From: Nostoc sp. KVJ3
Lineage (GTDB): Bacteria > Cyanobacteriota > Cyanobacteriia > Cyanobacteriales > Nostocaceae
Reading direction: 5' to 3'
Length of the DNA: 64,000 nt
NCBI RefSeq assembly: GCF_026127265.1
Contig: NZ_WWFG01000002.1
Location: 2,294,001-2,358,000, forward strand
Shown: positions 34,600-44,633 of the stretch, piece after piece
Layout: every line of letters begins with the position of its first letter
Position numbering within the stretch: position 1 is the first letter of the stretch
The notes under the pieces: model-generated
Databases searched by the model: none
Told to the model about the DNA's origin: nothing
What the model saw: only the letters and a program-made list of their open reading frames with translations
Program-made: the position numbers and the translations under genes

Positions 34600-35472
34600 A
34601 TGTTGAGAACAATTAGATATCCTTGGCAATTGATTGCCGGAATTAGTAATGGATTAGCAGTATTAACGAGCGTCGCTATAAGCAGCCAAGCAGCGTTAGC
34701 AGCCACAGTGCCAACTTTCGATCACATCGTCCTCGTCATTGAAGAAAACCACGGGTATTCACAAATTATCGGTTCGAGTAGCGCTCCATATATCAATTCA
34801 CTAGCAACGCAAGGCGCTCTCTTCACAAATTCCCACGGTGTGACACACCCAAGCCAACCCAACTACTTAGCCTTGTTTAGTGGCTCTACACAAGGTGTGA
34901 CAAACGATAATTGTCCATTAACATTTGGCGGAGCTAATCTGACTACCCAGTTATTGGGCATTGGCAAGACTTTTATAGGTTATTCGGAGAGTCTACCCAG
35001 TGTTGGTTATACAGGTTGTAACTCCGGCGGGTCTAATGGTTACTATCGTAAACACAACCCTTGGGTTGATTTCACTAATGTTACTAGTTCCGTAAATCAA
35101 CCGTTTACAAGTTTTCCTTCGTCTGCGAATTTTGCCAATCTACCTACTGTCTCCGTTGTTGTTCCTAACCAACTAGATGATATGCACAATGGCACGATTC
35201 AACAAGGTGATACCTGGCTGAAAAATAATCTGGATGCCTATGCACAGTGGGCTAAAACTCACAACAGCTTGCTGATTGTTACCTTTGATGAAGATAATGG
35301 CACAACCAGCAATCGGATTGCAACTATCTTTTATGGCGCTCACGTTATAACGGGACAATATAGTGAGAATATCAATCACTACAATGTGTTACGCACGATT
35401 GAAGCAAGCTATGGATTACCTGGATTGAATAATGCCACTAATGCAACCCCAATTACTGATTCCTGGCAATAA
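34600..35472 (+). CDS. Secreted phosphoesterase (acid phosphatase / phospholipase C-like)
   Basis: A 290-residue protein with a signal peptide ending ISSQAALAA (about residue 33). The mature part is the phosphoesterase branch of the alkaline-phosphatase superfamily: FDHIVLVIEENHGYSQIIGS, YINSLATQGALFTNSHGVTH then PSQPNYLALFSGSTQG, and the metal-binding LLIVTFDEDNGTTSNRIATI. The threonine/serine in HPSQPNY would be the nucleophile region. It is about the length of bacterial AcpA/phosphatidylinositol-specific relatives. It probably releases phosphate from organic phosphates in the periplasm or outside. Confidence 0.85.
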   Translation: MLRTIRYPWQLIAGISNGLAVLTSVAISSQAALAATVPTFDHIVLVIEENHGYSQIIGSSSAPYINSLATQGALFTNSHGVTHPSQPNYLALFSGSTQGVTNDNCPLTFGGANLTTQLLGIGKTFIGYSESLPSVGYTGCNSGGSNGYYRKHNPWVDFTNVTSSVNQPFTSFPSSANFANLPTVSVVVPNQLDDMHNGTIQQGDTWLKNNLDAYAQWAKTHNSLLIVTFDEDNGTTSNRIATIFYGAHVITGQYSENINHYNVLRTIEASYGLPGLNNATNATPITDSWQ

Positions 35473-35752
35473 GTAACTTTTTTGCCCTTGTGTGAGTTTT
35501 TGGGGAAAAGTGGTATGAAATTAAAATTTCAGATTAGATGAGTGTATGCGATCGCAATCAATCCCTCAGTTGTTCAAGCACACCCTCTATTTTTTCTTTG
35601 ACAGCTCCTAGTGCCAAAAGTGACGATCGCACAGATTCCGTCAAACCAACGACCCCTGTAATATTCTAGGACCAGCCCTTTCAAGGTCTTGTAATTTTCC
35701 CCAAATTATAGTTAGTTGAAAAAATAAAGTTGGTAAACGGGGAATAGCTAGA

Positions 35753-36583
35753 ATGATTATAGGTCATGTGTTTGAGCGTTTTGTAGAAGAAAGTCCGGTT
35801 TCGGTCATGGTTCGCGGACTTCTCGAAACAATTTTATGTCCTCAGAAACTTGACGAGTTATTTGAGAAAAATGCAAAAACTCAGTATACAAAGGAATTAC
35901 TGTTCTCTACGGTAGTAGAGATGATGAATACAGTCACTTGTGGGATTAGACCTTCAATTCATGCTGCATATCAAGCTAAAACATCACAAATGAATGTTTC
36001 AGTTACTTCTGTCTATAACAAGCTAAATGCAATGGAGACTGATGTAAGCGCTGAATTAGTAAGGGAGACAGGAACTTCAATGGAAGCAATTATTCGGCAT
36101 TTAAACGGAAGCTTACTAGATTGGCTACCTGGTTATCGGCTTAAAATTTTAGATGGCAATGCAATAGGTGCAAGTGAACATCGTCTAAAACCTCTTCGTG
36201 ACTGTAACAGTGCGCCTTTACCAGGGCAATCATTGGTGGTACTTGACCCATCTCTAATGCTGGCAATTGATGTTTTCCTATGTGTTGATGCTCATGCTCA
36301 AGAGCGTTCCCTACTACATAAAGTTTTGACAACAATCGAAGAAGATGATGTCTGGATCGCTGACCGAAATTTCTGCACTTTGAACTTTTTGAGTGGTATC
36401 GTAGCGAGAAAGGGCTATTTCATCATCCGAGAGCATCAATGTTTTCCTTGGTATGATGCCTCAGAATTTCGCCATATTGGTTCAGTAGAAGGAGGAACAG
36501 TTTTTGAACAAACAGTTAAAGTCAGCGATGATGAAGGCTATTTATCGAGTTTAATTAGTGTACCAAGATTCATAATAGACTGA
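35753..36583 (+). pseudogene. IS4-family transposase, C-terminally truncated
   Basis: A 276-residue piece of a DDE transposase. Catalytic aspartates are in YRLKILDGNAIGASEHRL and VWIADRNFCTLNFL. The final glutamate region (YREKRW-like) and the last 150 or so residues are missing: the match stops after TVFEQTVKVSDDEGYLS. It belongs to a different IS4 subgroup from the stub at 25141. Inactive alone. Confidence 0.8.
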
Positions 36584-36688
36584 GCGATCTAATCTTAACC
36601 TACTGCTATATTTAGGCGATCGCTCTTTTAAACCAGAAGATGCAGAGCGATCGCAGATACAGTCGTTGAACGCAGCTTGAAACCCGCT

Positions 36689-39112
36689 CTAAATTAGGAA
36701 ATCGCAGATTAGAGAGCGATCGCTAACGCCGATAAACGAACCAGATTGTGAAGTTGAAATTTTCTCAACTTGCTTCGGAGCTTTGATTTCTGTAAATAGC
36801 TGAATTCCTTGATGAAAATTAATTTGACTTTCATCAAGTTTGGCCATTTTTTGATAAGTTAAACCTAATTGAAAATAAGCTTCTGCGAGATCGCACTTAG
36901 CACCTATTTTATCCAACAGTTCAATTGCTTCTTTATGATCAGCCAGAGCTAATTCAAAATCTGCTTGTTGTCGATGGATTTCCGCTAAACCATTGAGTGT
37001 TTTTGCTTTCACCTGCATATAGTGGCTTTCTTCAGCAAAGGTTAAAGCTCGATCTAATATTTTATTTGCTTGATAAAATTCTCCTAAGTTGACGTAGGTT
37101 TGACCCAAAATTTGCATAAAATATACAAATCTCCCCGTTTGTTCTACCAGTTTTTCGTTCGTAATATTCTGATAAGCTACATCTGCTAGTGCAAAGGAAG
37201 CATCACGCAAACCTAAATAAGAATATACTAAAGCTAAACAAACTGATGCTTTTTCTGCCCAGCGATGATGCTCGGTATTTTGAGCTAGGTAAATTACCTG
37301 TTGAAATAAATTTACGGCTGTATCTAATTCCCACAAATCTATTTTGTAAAGACCAATACTTAATAGAGAATCTACCTCTAGCATCCTTAGATAGTAAACT
37401 GGATGTTTATTTTCTGGCTGAGGTACAAGTGATTTTAGTGCTTGCGTTGCTAGAGCAATAGTTTTTTCTTGACAAGCGATCGCTTGACTGATTTTACCTG
37501 TTATCCAATATAAATCACCCAATATATTATAAAGTTCGCTAAGATTTTGGTGATTTTCTAGATTGTTAACAACTTGATTAATTGCCGCCAGGATCGGTTG
37601 AATTAAACCCATCCGATATAACGTACTCCCCAGAGGCAAAAACTGTTGCCATTGATTATTTCGGCTTTTTAAAATTACCTTACCTGCTAGCTCAAACTCC
37701 TGAATTTCTATATAATGATAATATGCTTCTAGAGCTTGCAAAGCATCTTTAAAGGTTTCAATTTGTTTAATACTAGCTGTCCAAAATTCTGCGGCTTTGT
37801 GGTTGGAAATTTCCCATTCATTGCTGGGACGTAAACGTGCGATCGCTTCTTTCCGAATCACGGGATGCAGCCAATATTCACCTCGATCGCACTCCACTAA
37901 AGACCGATTTCTCAAGGAGGCGATGATTTGGCGATGTTCAGCAGGTGGAACATCCCACAGTAAACAAAATAATCCTTGTGATGGGATACTGGGTATATCT
38001 TGGTAACGATAACATCCCAAACGGCAAAGTAGGCGATAAGCTTCGGGGTCGAGGGCTTGCAGACGATTGATTTGACTAACCGCTAAATTTTTTAAGTCGG
38101 TTGCTGCTAAAGGATCGGCATGATTTTCTTGCCAATAAAAAGCCATGTCACCGTCGAAATCCTCCTGAATCGAACCGCAGAGAATTCCCATTGCTTTAGC
38201 ATTACCGCCATAAGTGCGATGCATGATTTGCAAAGTTGGCGAGTCGATAGCTAATCCACGGTTGCTAAAAAACTGTTGCCATGCACTTTGATTCAAACCA
38301 GGAAGCCGATAGTGATTTACATTTAGTCCAGGTTCACAAAGGCGATCGCGACTAGTAATCAAGGTAACAGATTGCACCCTAGCATCAGCCAATACCCGTA
38401 ATAGTTCTACATAGTTGCGGTGAGAAGCAATCAATCCACCTTGTTGATTTAATGCTGGTTCGAGATTATCAATTAACACCCCAATCCGCCGATTCTGGAG
38501 TTGGCGCTTGAGTCTTCCTAAAGTTACGCCAAATTCTACCCCAGGTTCTTGAGCAAAATCTTGTTTGAGCCATTCCTCTACTACACGTTCGGCGGGGGTG
38601 ATATTTTGTGTTTCCTTCGCCATCAGCAGTTCTAAAACCAAGTCAAACTCTTGATGGAGATATTGCTGCGCTAGAGTAGTTTTGCCTAAGCCTCCTTCAC
38701 CTTGGATAACAATGACTTTCGATCCTTGATTTACCAAAGTATTCAGGTGAGCGATCGCTTCTGTTCGTCCAATAAAATTGGTATTCTCTAATTTTGGGGT
38801 AGGGTGGGGCGATCGCGAGTAATCAATCAGACTTGATGATATTGCAGTAGTTTTTCTCAAAACTCGTTCCAAAGTAGCGCGACAATTACTTTTGGTAATC
38901 TTTTCTCGCAGTACTTTAGAAAGCAACTTCCATAACTGAGAACCAGCATCCTTGGCGTGTCCTTCGGTGCAACCGTAAGAATGAGCGATATCCAAGTATT
39001 TTCTACCCAACCAAACTTGCACAAGAATCACTTTTTGCAAATCGCTCAACCGTTCCCCAGTCTGAGGGGGAATTGTGGCATCTAACCATGCTAATGCTGC
39101 TTCAGCGTCCAT
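36689..39112 (-). CDS. NB-ARC/TPR STAND protein with vMAP-type N-terminal helix-turn-helix
   Basis: An 807-residue cytoplasmic STAND ATPase. Residues 1-90 form the small helical domain found at the N-terminus of many cyanobacterial NB-ARC and vWA-MoxR-associated proteins (LSDLQKVILVQVWLGRKYLD, YGCTEGHAKDAGSQLWKLLS, KITKSNCRATLERVL). The NB-ARC domain (about 110-400) has Walker A VIQGEGGLGKTTLAQQ (about 132), the Walker B-like RIGVLIDNLE and the sensor TLITSRDRL. TPR-like repeats fill about 480-780 (LNGLAEIHRQQADFELALAD). STAND proteins oligomerise on ligand binding; bacterial NB-ARC proteins are known in antiphage defence and signalling. No effector domain is fused. Confidence 0.88.
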   Translation of the reverse strand: MDAEAALAWLDATIPPQTGERLSDLQKVILVQVWLGRKYLDIAHSYGCTEGHAKDAGSQLWKLLSKVLREKITKSNCRATLERVLRKTTAISSSLIDYSRSPHPTPKLENTNFIGRTEAIAHLNTLVNQGSKVIVIQGEGGLGKTTLAQQYLHQEFDLVLELLMAKETQNITPAERVVEEWLKQDFAQEPGVEFGVTLGRLKRQLQNRRIGVLIDNLEPALNQQGGLIASHRNYVELLRVLADARVQSVTLITSRDRLCEPGLNVNHYRLPGLNQSAWQQFFSNRGLAIDSPTLQIMHRTYGGNAKAMGILCGSIQEDFDGDMAFYWQENHADPLAATDLKNLAVSQINRLQALDPEAYRLLCRLGCYRYQDIPSIPSQGLFCLLWDVPPAEHRQIIASLRNRSLVECDRGEYWLHPVIRKEAIARLRPSNEWEISNHKAAEFWTASIKQIETFKDALQALEAYYHYIEIQEFELAGKVILKSRNNQWQQFLPLGSTLYRMGLIQPILAAINQVVNNLENHQNLSELYNILGDLYWITGKISQAIACQEKTIALATQALKSLVPQPENKHPVYYLRMLEVDSLLSIGLYKIDLWELDTAVNLFQQVIYLAQNTEHHRWAEKASVCLALVYSYLGLRDASFALADVAYQNITNEKLVEQTGRFVYFMQILGQTYVNLGEFYQANKILDRALTFAEESHYMQVKAKTLNGLAEIHRQQADFELALADHKEAIELLDKIGAKCDLAEAYFQLGLTYQKMAKLDESQINFHQGIQLFTEIKAPKQVEKISTSQSGSFIGVSDRSLICDFLI

Positions 39113-39827
39113 TGTGTAACGACGAGGGGAGTTCAGATTTCAGGGACAACTATAAATCACTCTACAGTTATGTTGCTGGAGTTTTCGGATAAGATTCTGT
39201 AAATCCGACTTTTTTCCCGACTTTTGCAAACTTTATTCAAAATTCAGCAGCAAGTTCTTGAAGGGATTGCTGTTATTCCAACGGTGGGTAGTGAACACGA
39301 AAAAGGCAGTATTAACAAGTTGACACTTAGCTGCCTATGACAAAATTACCTCCTGTGCGACTTTATACTTCCACCTGGGAATATAGAAAATTCTTTCAAA
39401 GAGCAAAAGTTAGGCTTGAAAAGCAATATAACGAATAGCCATACATTCGCAGTAAATCAACTACTTTTGTGGCTATAAAAATTAAAAAAGAGGTGGTAAG
39501 TAAACATTGTTTGCTTATCAACTCTTATGTACTATGGAAATCATATTTTATTTCTGAAAAGATACGTAGGGAAGCCAGTCGCTCTTTCGGGTTTCCCGAC
39601 TTGAGCGGTAGCGATGTTCGTGTAGCGTCTGCGTCAGGAGAAGGAGCGTCACTGGCGTTGTGTTAGCGATAGCGTAACGCACCATCTCAAGCTCTAGGTG
39701 CGTTACGACGTTCCGTCTAACACACCCTACGAACACTTAGATTTTTTCAAAAATAAAATAGTAATCCTATATCAGGATTTTTCAAGGCGATCGAGAGCCT
39801 AATCTTGTCTTGTAACTAGCTAACAGA
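39113..39827. other. Intergenic region with imperfect palindromic repeats
   Basis: About 700 bases without a gene. AGCCAGTCGCTC...GGGTTTCCC (39572-39598) is a degenerate copy of the structured repeat family. TGTTAGCGATAGCGTAACGC (from 39661) and GGTGCGTTACG...CTAACACA (39697-39723) form a long imperfect hairpin common in Nostocales. Short open frames over it are repeat artefacts. Confidence 0.5.
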
Positions 39828-40106
39828 TCAGTAATTTTCTTTATTTCTACTTGACTGAATAGCTTTGTTAAAATCTCGCAACAATTCTTCTTCTGCATCC
39901 CGCTCTTGCTTGAGTTCTCGAATTACTTCTTGACTAGAACCAATTACCAAGCCAGCAACTGCACCGAAAATTGCGTATTTCTGATCCAAATGTTGATACA
40001 TTTGACTCGTGTACGGGGAAGGAAATAAATTAGCAATAATAAAACCAATTCCTCCACCCACAAATGCTGTCATCAAGCCAGAGAAAGCGATCAGTCTAGG
40101 ATTCAT
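39828..40106 (-). CDS. Small two-helix membrane protein
   Basis: A 92-residue protein with two hydrophobic glycine-rich segments (about 5-27, AFSGLMTAFVGGGIGFIIAN; about 43-60, IFGAVAGLVIGSS) and a charged helical tail. It is conserved-looking but not recognised. It may form a small inner- or thylakoid-membrane hairpin. ATG 40106 is a good start. Confidence 0.65.
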   Translation of the reverse strand: MNPRLIAFSGLMTAFVGGGIGFIIANLFPSPYTSQMYQHLDQKYAIFGAVAGLVIGSSQEVIRELKQERDAEEELLRDFNKAIQSSRNKENY

Positions 40107-40589
40107 TTGCTTTGCTCCAATGCTTATAAATTTTCTAAATTCTCAAAAGATACTCTACAAATTTATTATCTCAAGGGCTGCCAAAGTTGTAACTTAATCT
40201 TTACCTCTTGTAATAGAAGACAAAGTGGGGGAATGAGGAGGATAAGGGAGATGAGAGGGATGAAGATAATAACTCCCAACTCATCAGTCTGCAAACTCAT
40301 AAATCTTAATTTTGACTGAGTACAAAATTTCATAAATCCGCGATCAATTGAGCGAATTAATAGTAAGATTTTCCGAGACTTAATACACGCAAACAATGTC
40401 AAATTTTATACTAAATTAAAGCTAGATAAGCAGTAATGCTACTATTAGTCGCCGGATGGCTTTGCTCAAACTCTAGTATCGGCAAGCTGCAACCCTTTTC
40501 TAGTAGTCTGTCAAGCTAGTAATGAAAAGTTTGTATTAAGCACTAAAGTGCTTAGAAAATAAGGACTGAAGTCCTTACCCAACGGGAAA

Positions 40590-40629
40590 GTTAGTCGCTC
40601 ATAGGGGAAACCCCCAAAACCGCGCTAAC
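40590..40629. repeat. Structured palindromic repeat, copy 3
   Basis: Stem GTTAG/CTAAC, then TCGCTCATAG GGGAAACCCCC AAAACCGCG. Same architecture as copies 1 and 4, with compensating changes in the outer stem. Confidence 0.7.
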
Positions 40630-40732
40630 TCACTACGAACCTTCTTACCCATCAATTTAAATTCGCAATACTACTATAGGTTAAGCTAACTCTTTTAAAA
40701 AGAAATAAAAATTAATTTTGTTAGCGTTTGAT

Positions 40733-40768
40733 TACCAACTTATTTTGTATTTACCCAATAAGTTGGTA
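40733..40768. promoter_or_regulatory. 12-bp inverted repeat, candidate operator
   Basis: TACCAACTTATT and AATAAGTTGGTA are perfect arms 12 bases apart. The half-site ATACCAAC recurs as ATACCAACCAAT at 42102-42113 (minus strand) and 43901-43912, on both sides of the HTH/PBP-like regulator gene. Confidence 0.4.
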
Positions 40769-40818
40769 TTATTTTCACAGCTATCTAATTTTTTCAATAT
40801 TCAATAGTCAACGGAGAA

Positions 40819-41501
40819 ATGTTTATGCGTTTTAACCGCCAGATACCCATTGCATCTTTAATGCTATCGATACTGATTTTATGGCAGCCTACCTTAGCTG
40901 ACTCAAAGAGTGGTTTTCCCTCGAATCCAGAAGAAAAAAGCCCATCTCTCTGGGATAAGAATAAGTGTCCTGGAGGTTTTTCACAAAGTTTTCGCTTAGG
41001 TGGGGAATTGAATAATCCAACTATTTATAACTTGCAAAACCTGAGAAATTTGCGAGATACTTTAAAAATCCAAAATCCAGCATTAGTTACTGAAATTACT
41101 GTGAGCTTTCAAACCGGCTCAGGTTCACAAACAGAAACATACTATGGAGTTCCTCTATGGGAATTAATTAATAATCCGAAAGCTGGAGGTGGTCTTAAGC
41201 CTGGGAATTCTGGTTTGAATTCTAAAAACTCTTTTCTGAGGCAATATGTTTTAGTTGAAGCCACAGATTGCTATGGTGCAGTCGTAGCTATTGGTGAGAT
41301 TCAACCTAAGTTTGAAGGTAAACAGTGCTAGTTGCATTTGAAAAAAAAGCTAGCGATGGAACAGTTGTGCCTTTAATAGATGAAGGATTTGCTCGTTTAG
41401 TGGTTCCAGGTGACAAAGCCGGAGGTCGTTATATTAGTAATGTCAGAAATATCCTCATATTATCTGCTCCTGCTTCTCCTTTAAAACCAAAATTTTTCTA
41501 A
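40819..41501 (+). pseudogene. Exported molybdopterin-binding-domain protein, frameshifted
   Basis: The first frame (40819-41331) has a signal peptide (IPIASLMLSILILWQPTLA), then TYYGVPLWELINNPKAGGG and FLRQYVLVEATDCYGAVVAI, GEIQPKFEGKQ. After a one-base shift near 41325 it continues VLVAFEKKASDG, VPLIDEGFARLVVPGDKAGG and RYISNVRNILIL to TAA 41501. Together this is a small oxidoreductase molybdopterin-binding (sulfite-oxidase-like) domain protein of about 225 residues. The conserved cofactor cysteine of true sulfite oxidases is not evident. A sequencing error at the shift cannot be excluded. Confidence 0.75.
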
Positions 41502-41512
41502 AAACCTTCCGC

Positions 41513-41875
41513 TCAAGCTTGATCATTTAATGTTTCTTCAATCTCTATTTCCCAAGGTTCCCCTTTGTTATTTGGTGGAAAAAGCTGAATTTTCGCTTTG
41601 TTAGAAAACTGGTTCAACTGTTTGATAAACTGGGGAATAGCATCGACAATATGCAGATAACTTTCGATGTCATAACAGATAATGACTAGCATTAAAGGAC
41701 TAGCATTTATCTTGAAGTACCAGTGATAATTTGATAGTAATACTCGCATAAATGGGCTGCAAGCTTGATAAAATCGCCTACAAGTAGCTTCTTCTAGTTG
41801 CCTATAAAATAACTCATTAAGTATAGTCGCTCCAGTTGAAGGTAAATCATCTGGGGGAAGGGAGGGTTTATTCAT
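41513..41875 (-). CDS. Hypothetical protein
   Basis: A 120-residue soluble protein, convergent with the molybdopterin-domain gene. Not recognised. It has a hydrophobic strand (PLMLVIICYDIESYLHIVDA) and an acidic tail. The start is ATG 41875. Confidence 0.55.
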   Translation of the reverse strand: MNKPSLPPDDLPSTGATILNELFYRQLEEATCRRFYQACSPFMRVLLSNYHWYFKINASPLMLVIICYDIESYLHIVDAIPQFIKQLNQFSNKAKIQLFPPNNKGEPWEIEIEETLNDQA

Positions 41876-42401
41876 AACAAATAATTAGGAATTGGAAATT
41901 GTGAGCTAGTTTTTCTACTAATCACTGATAAATCAGCACTTACCAGCCTTAGCACCAAGATTATTTGGGGTATTTTGTAGTACAAAAAGGTCGGCAACCA
42001 ATTTTTTACTAATGTTGGTTCCGTTTTTATCAAACACTATGAAGTGCAATTATTACTTTTTTACTCAGCACTGTTTCGGTAACTAGGCAATAGTTACTGG
42101 CATTGGTTGGTATATTCATAGATGGAGTATACGGTTTGAGAATAGTTATTGTTTTTTCTGACTAATAGCTAGAGCAATAAGATATCACTCAAGGAATATT
42201 GCAAGCATTACCATCCGTTCACTCAAATGATTTCTCTGGCGGGAGTAATACCAATTGCAAAAAAGAAAGCTACAGATTCCAAACTGGAAATCCTAATTAC
42301 GAATTATCAAAGGTTGCTCATGCCTCAAGAGTGGTTGCAGCAGGAATTGAAATTTACGCCAAGTATTCCTTTAATCACACAACCAACCATTGCAATCCAC
42401 T
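41876..42401. other. Intergenic region, possible regulatory motif
   Basis: About 525 bases. Two overlapping plus-strand frames near 42200-42430 run into the end of the convergent regulator and resemble nothing. ATTGGTTGGTAT at 42102-42113 is the reverse complement of the motif at 43901. Confidence 0.35.
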
Positions 42402-43535
42402 CTAAACAGTCGCTACAACTTCCCCAATTTTGCTGATATCATAACCACCGAGAATTTCAAATTGGGAGTGAACCATCCGATGTCCCAAAGTACTGAGCAA
42501 CTGCTGTACTGGTGCAACTTCGAGATATTCTTTGAGAATCACCAAATCATATCGTGACTGATGTAAAGGAATAAATCCCAGCCCAAAAGCGGTAGCTACA
42601 GATGCCGTACTCATGCCAGCATCAGCAATTCCTAATCCCACAGCTTGGGCAACATCTTGATGACTTTTAAGTATATTGTCAAAGCCCTGAACAGCATCGA
42701 ACGGTATCTGCTCTTTTTGGAGTGTTTGTTCCAAAAGCATCCGACTACCAGAACCGATTTCGCGGTTGACAATAGTCCCGCCCCCTGCAACTAAGTCTTT
42801 AACTGTTCTAATTCCCATTGGGTTGCCAGGCTTCAATACAAGTCCCTCTTCCCAAACACCAAGGGTAATCAGAACTGCTTCCCTACCAGCCAGAACATCT
42901 CGAACAAAGGGAGTATTATACTCACCAGTTTCAGGATCGTACAGATGCATCCCTGCGATGTGCGCCTCACCTCTGCATAAACTGTGCAATGCAGCCATGC
43001 TATTGGCGAAGTTATATTGGACTCGCAGTTGGGGATGCCAGCGTTCGGTGGCTCTTGCCCACAATGAAATCACAGGGGCACAACCAGCAATCACAACTGT
43101 GTTGTGAAGTGTGTCGAGATTATCGTCTAAAAGACGGACTCGAACTTTATTTGTACCTGCTTGGCTAGTACCTTCACCGTCAGCCGGAATCATATCTTGG
43201 CGAAAAGCATCCTTACCAATCAAGGGATAAGCTATCCATTGTCCGCCTACACGAGCTATGCTAATTCGTAGTTGCTGACCATTAGGAACAGGTTTGGCAA
43301 GAACGGCTTCAATTTCAGGTAAATCCCGCTCTAACCAGAATAGATCCTCTACTTGACAACCAAGCGCCTTCGCCAAACGAAGTGTTATGGCCACTGAGGG
43401 AGCATATAGTCCCGACTCTACACCGCTAATTGTTTGACGAGTTACACTAGCGATGTTAGCCAAATCTTGTTGGCTCATGCCTAAGCGAGTTCTGATTGAC
43501 TTCAAGTTATTACGGAGGTCACTATCCTGCTTCAT
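42402..43535 (-). CDS. HTH (XRE) regulator with periplasmic-binding-protein-like domain
   Basis: A 377-residue fusion. Residues 10-65 form an XRE helix-turn-helix (IRTRLGMSQQDLANIASVTR, QTISGVESGLYAPSVAITLR). After a linker the C-terminal part (about 140-365) is a PBP_like domain: NTVVIAGCAPVISLWARATE, AHIAGMHLYDPETGEYNTPF, NREIGSGSRMLLEQTL, IADAGMSTASVATAFGLGFI. This architecture is known for regulators of molybdate or tungstate uptake and molybdenum enzymes. Placement next to a molybdopterin-domain gene supports a molybdenum-related role, which is inference. No mod transporter gene is in the window. Confidence 0.88.
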   Translation of the reverse strand: MKQDSDLRNNLKSIRTRLGMSQQDLANIASVTRQTISGVESGLYAPSVAITLRLAKALGCQVEDLFWLERDLPEIEAVLAKPVPNGQQLRISIARVGGQWIAYPLIGKDAFRQDMIPADGEGTSQAGTNKVRVRLLDDNLDTLHNTVVIAGCAPVISLWARATERWHPQLRVQYNFANSMAALHSLCRGEAHIAGMHLYDPETGEYNTPFVRDVLAGREAVLITLGVWEEGLVLKPGNPMGIRTVKDLVAGGGTIVNREIGSGSRMLLEQTLQKEQIPFDAVQGFDNILKSHQDVAQAVGLGIADAGMSTASVATAFGLGFIPLHQSRYDLVILKEYLEVAPVQQLLSTLGHRMVHSQFEILGGYDISKIGEVVATV

Positions 43536-44091
43536 TGGCTTTGTCTCTTAGTTTCAAAAAGCCGTAGCGGATTTAACTTGCATCTGCCAAGGCAAAGTCT
43601 TGTCTTTGAGTTTAGATCATTTCTCTTTGACGATTTCTTTTGCTTTGGCTGTCTTGATTCCCTATATAAAAAGACTATCACATCTATTGCCAGTTTGCTT
43701 GCCAAGCGCAAATTATTTTTGCAACTGGTTGATTTTTAGCTGCTCTTTTGGCTCGAAAGACCCAAATTCTAATCAACAGAGCATTTCTCTCGCATCAAAA
43801 CTATACTAATTTTATTGGCAAAAAGTAGTTTTGAATACAGTTTTAGAAATTGGTTTCAGCTTTGATGCTTGATAGACGAGTAATAGAAGCCGTAGAAAAC
43901 ATACCAACCAATTTCGCTCTTTGGGGTAAATTTTGCTCTAATTAAAAATTACCAATTTGACTAGAGTGAATATGCACATAGCATCAGCAAAGAATTGCTG
44001 TTCTAATTTTTTGCACAATTAGGTATTTACCAAAGTATGCAACAGATGACATGAAATTACTGTTCTTAGCACCAAAGGAATGGAGAGAGTA
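43536..44091. other. Intergenic region
   Basis: About 550 bases between divergent genes, AT-rich. ATACCAACCAAT (43901-43912) repeats the motif at 42102. No gene seen; a 69-codon plus frame near 43600 has no family resemblance. Confidence 0.35.
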
Positions 44092-44448
44092 ATGATTACC
44101 GAAGAAGACTTAGCCCAGCAATTTAACGTAATTATTGAACACACTCACCCACGGGTATGGAAACTGTTAAGGCAATGTTATGTGAAGGTGATTAATCCTC
44201 ATCCTCACTTAACAAGAGTAAATTGTATCCGCCATGCAAAATACATTGGAATTTACTGCCCTGATAGACTAATGAGTGCTGTAGTAGAACAAAAAAATCT
44301 CATTAGAGAAGTAGCAGAATACCTGGGGCTAGTTGAGGTTGTTTGCTTGAATGCCAATAACTTGATGCGCGATCCTCGATCCAATCTCAAGCAAACTTAT
44401 CCCCACTTGTGGTTAGATTTGTTGTGGATTGTCACCCAAGAACAATAA
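44092..44448 (+). CDS. Hypothetical protein
   Basis: A 118-residue soluble protein, unrecognised: MITEEDLAQQFNVIIEHTHP, RVWKLLRQCYVKVINPHPHL. The frame is open from ATG 44080, but the sequence GGAGAGAG then lies 5 bases before ATG 44092, which I prefer as start. Rich in His and Leu; no membrane segment. It probably is a real gene because of the ribosome site and the compact ending. Confidence 0.6.
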   Translation: MITEEDLAQQFNVIIEHTHPRVWKLLRQCYVKVINPHPHLTRVNCIRHAKYIGIYCPDRLMSAVVEQKNLIREVAEYLGLVEVVCLNANNLMRDPRSNLKQTYPHLWLDLLWIVTQEQ

Positions 44449-44633
44449 CCTTAGCCATCATAAGCAGATTGTTCTGCAATCTTCTATCTGCAAAAAACCC
44501 TAATTACCAATCTTTACCGCAGCTTCCTTACTTTTTAAAGCTTGCCCAAATCTTATGACTCAACCATACTTGCATCCAGATGATTTGCCTTCGCGTTAAA
44601 CAATTAAGCTGAGTGAAATACTATTTAGACTAA

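Larger units (their letters stand above)
40107..40818. other. Long intergenic region with repeats and an inverted repeat near the next gene
   Basis: No gene seen. Small hairpins GCACTAAAGTGC (40541) and AAGGACTGAAGTCCTT (40561-40576) precede the structured repeat at 40590-40629. TACCAACTTATT (40733-40744) and AATAAGTTGGTA (40757-40768) form a perfect 12-bp inverted repeat 50 bases upstream of the molybdopterin-domain gene and are listed separately. Confidence 0.45.

Noticed and set aside
35473..35752. Minus-strand helical frame near 35560 (LLALGAVKEKIEGVLEQLRD)
   Set aside because: Short and broken by stops on both sides; at most an old remnant.
39469..39736. Two short frames on opposite strands
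   Set aside because: They translate dispersed palindromic repeats.
42199..42436. Two overlapping plus-strand frames near the end of the HTH/PBP-like regulator
   Set aside because: Low-complexity, no ribosome site, and overlap with the convergent gene.
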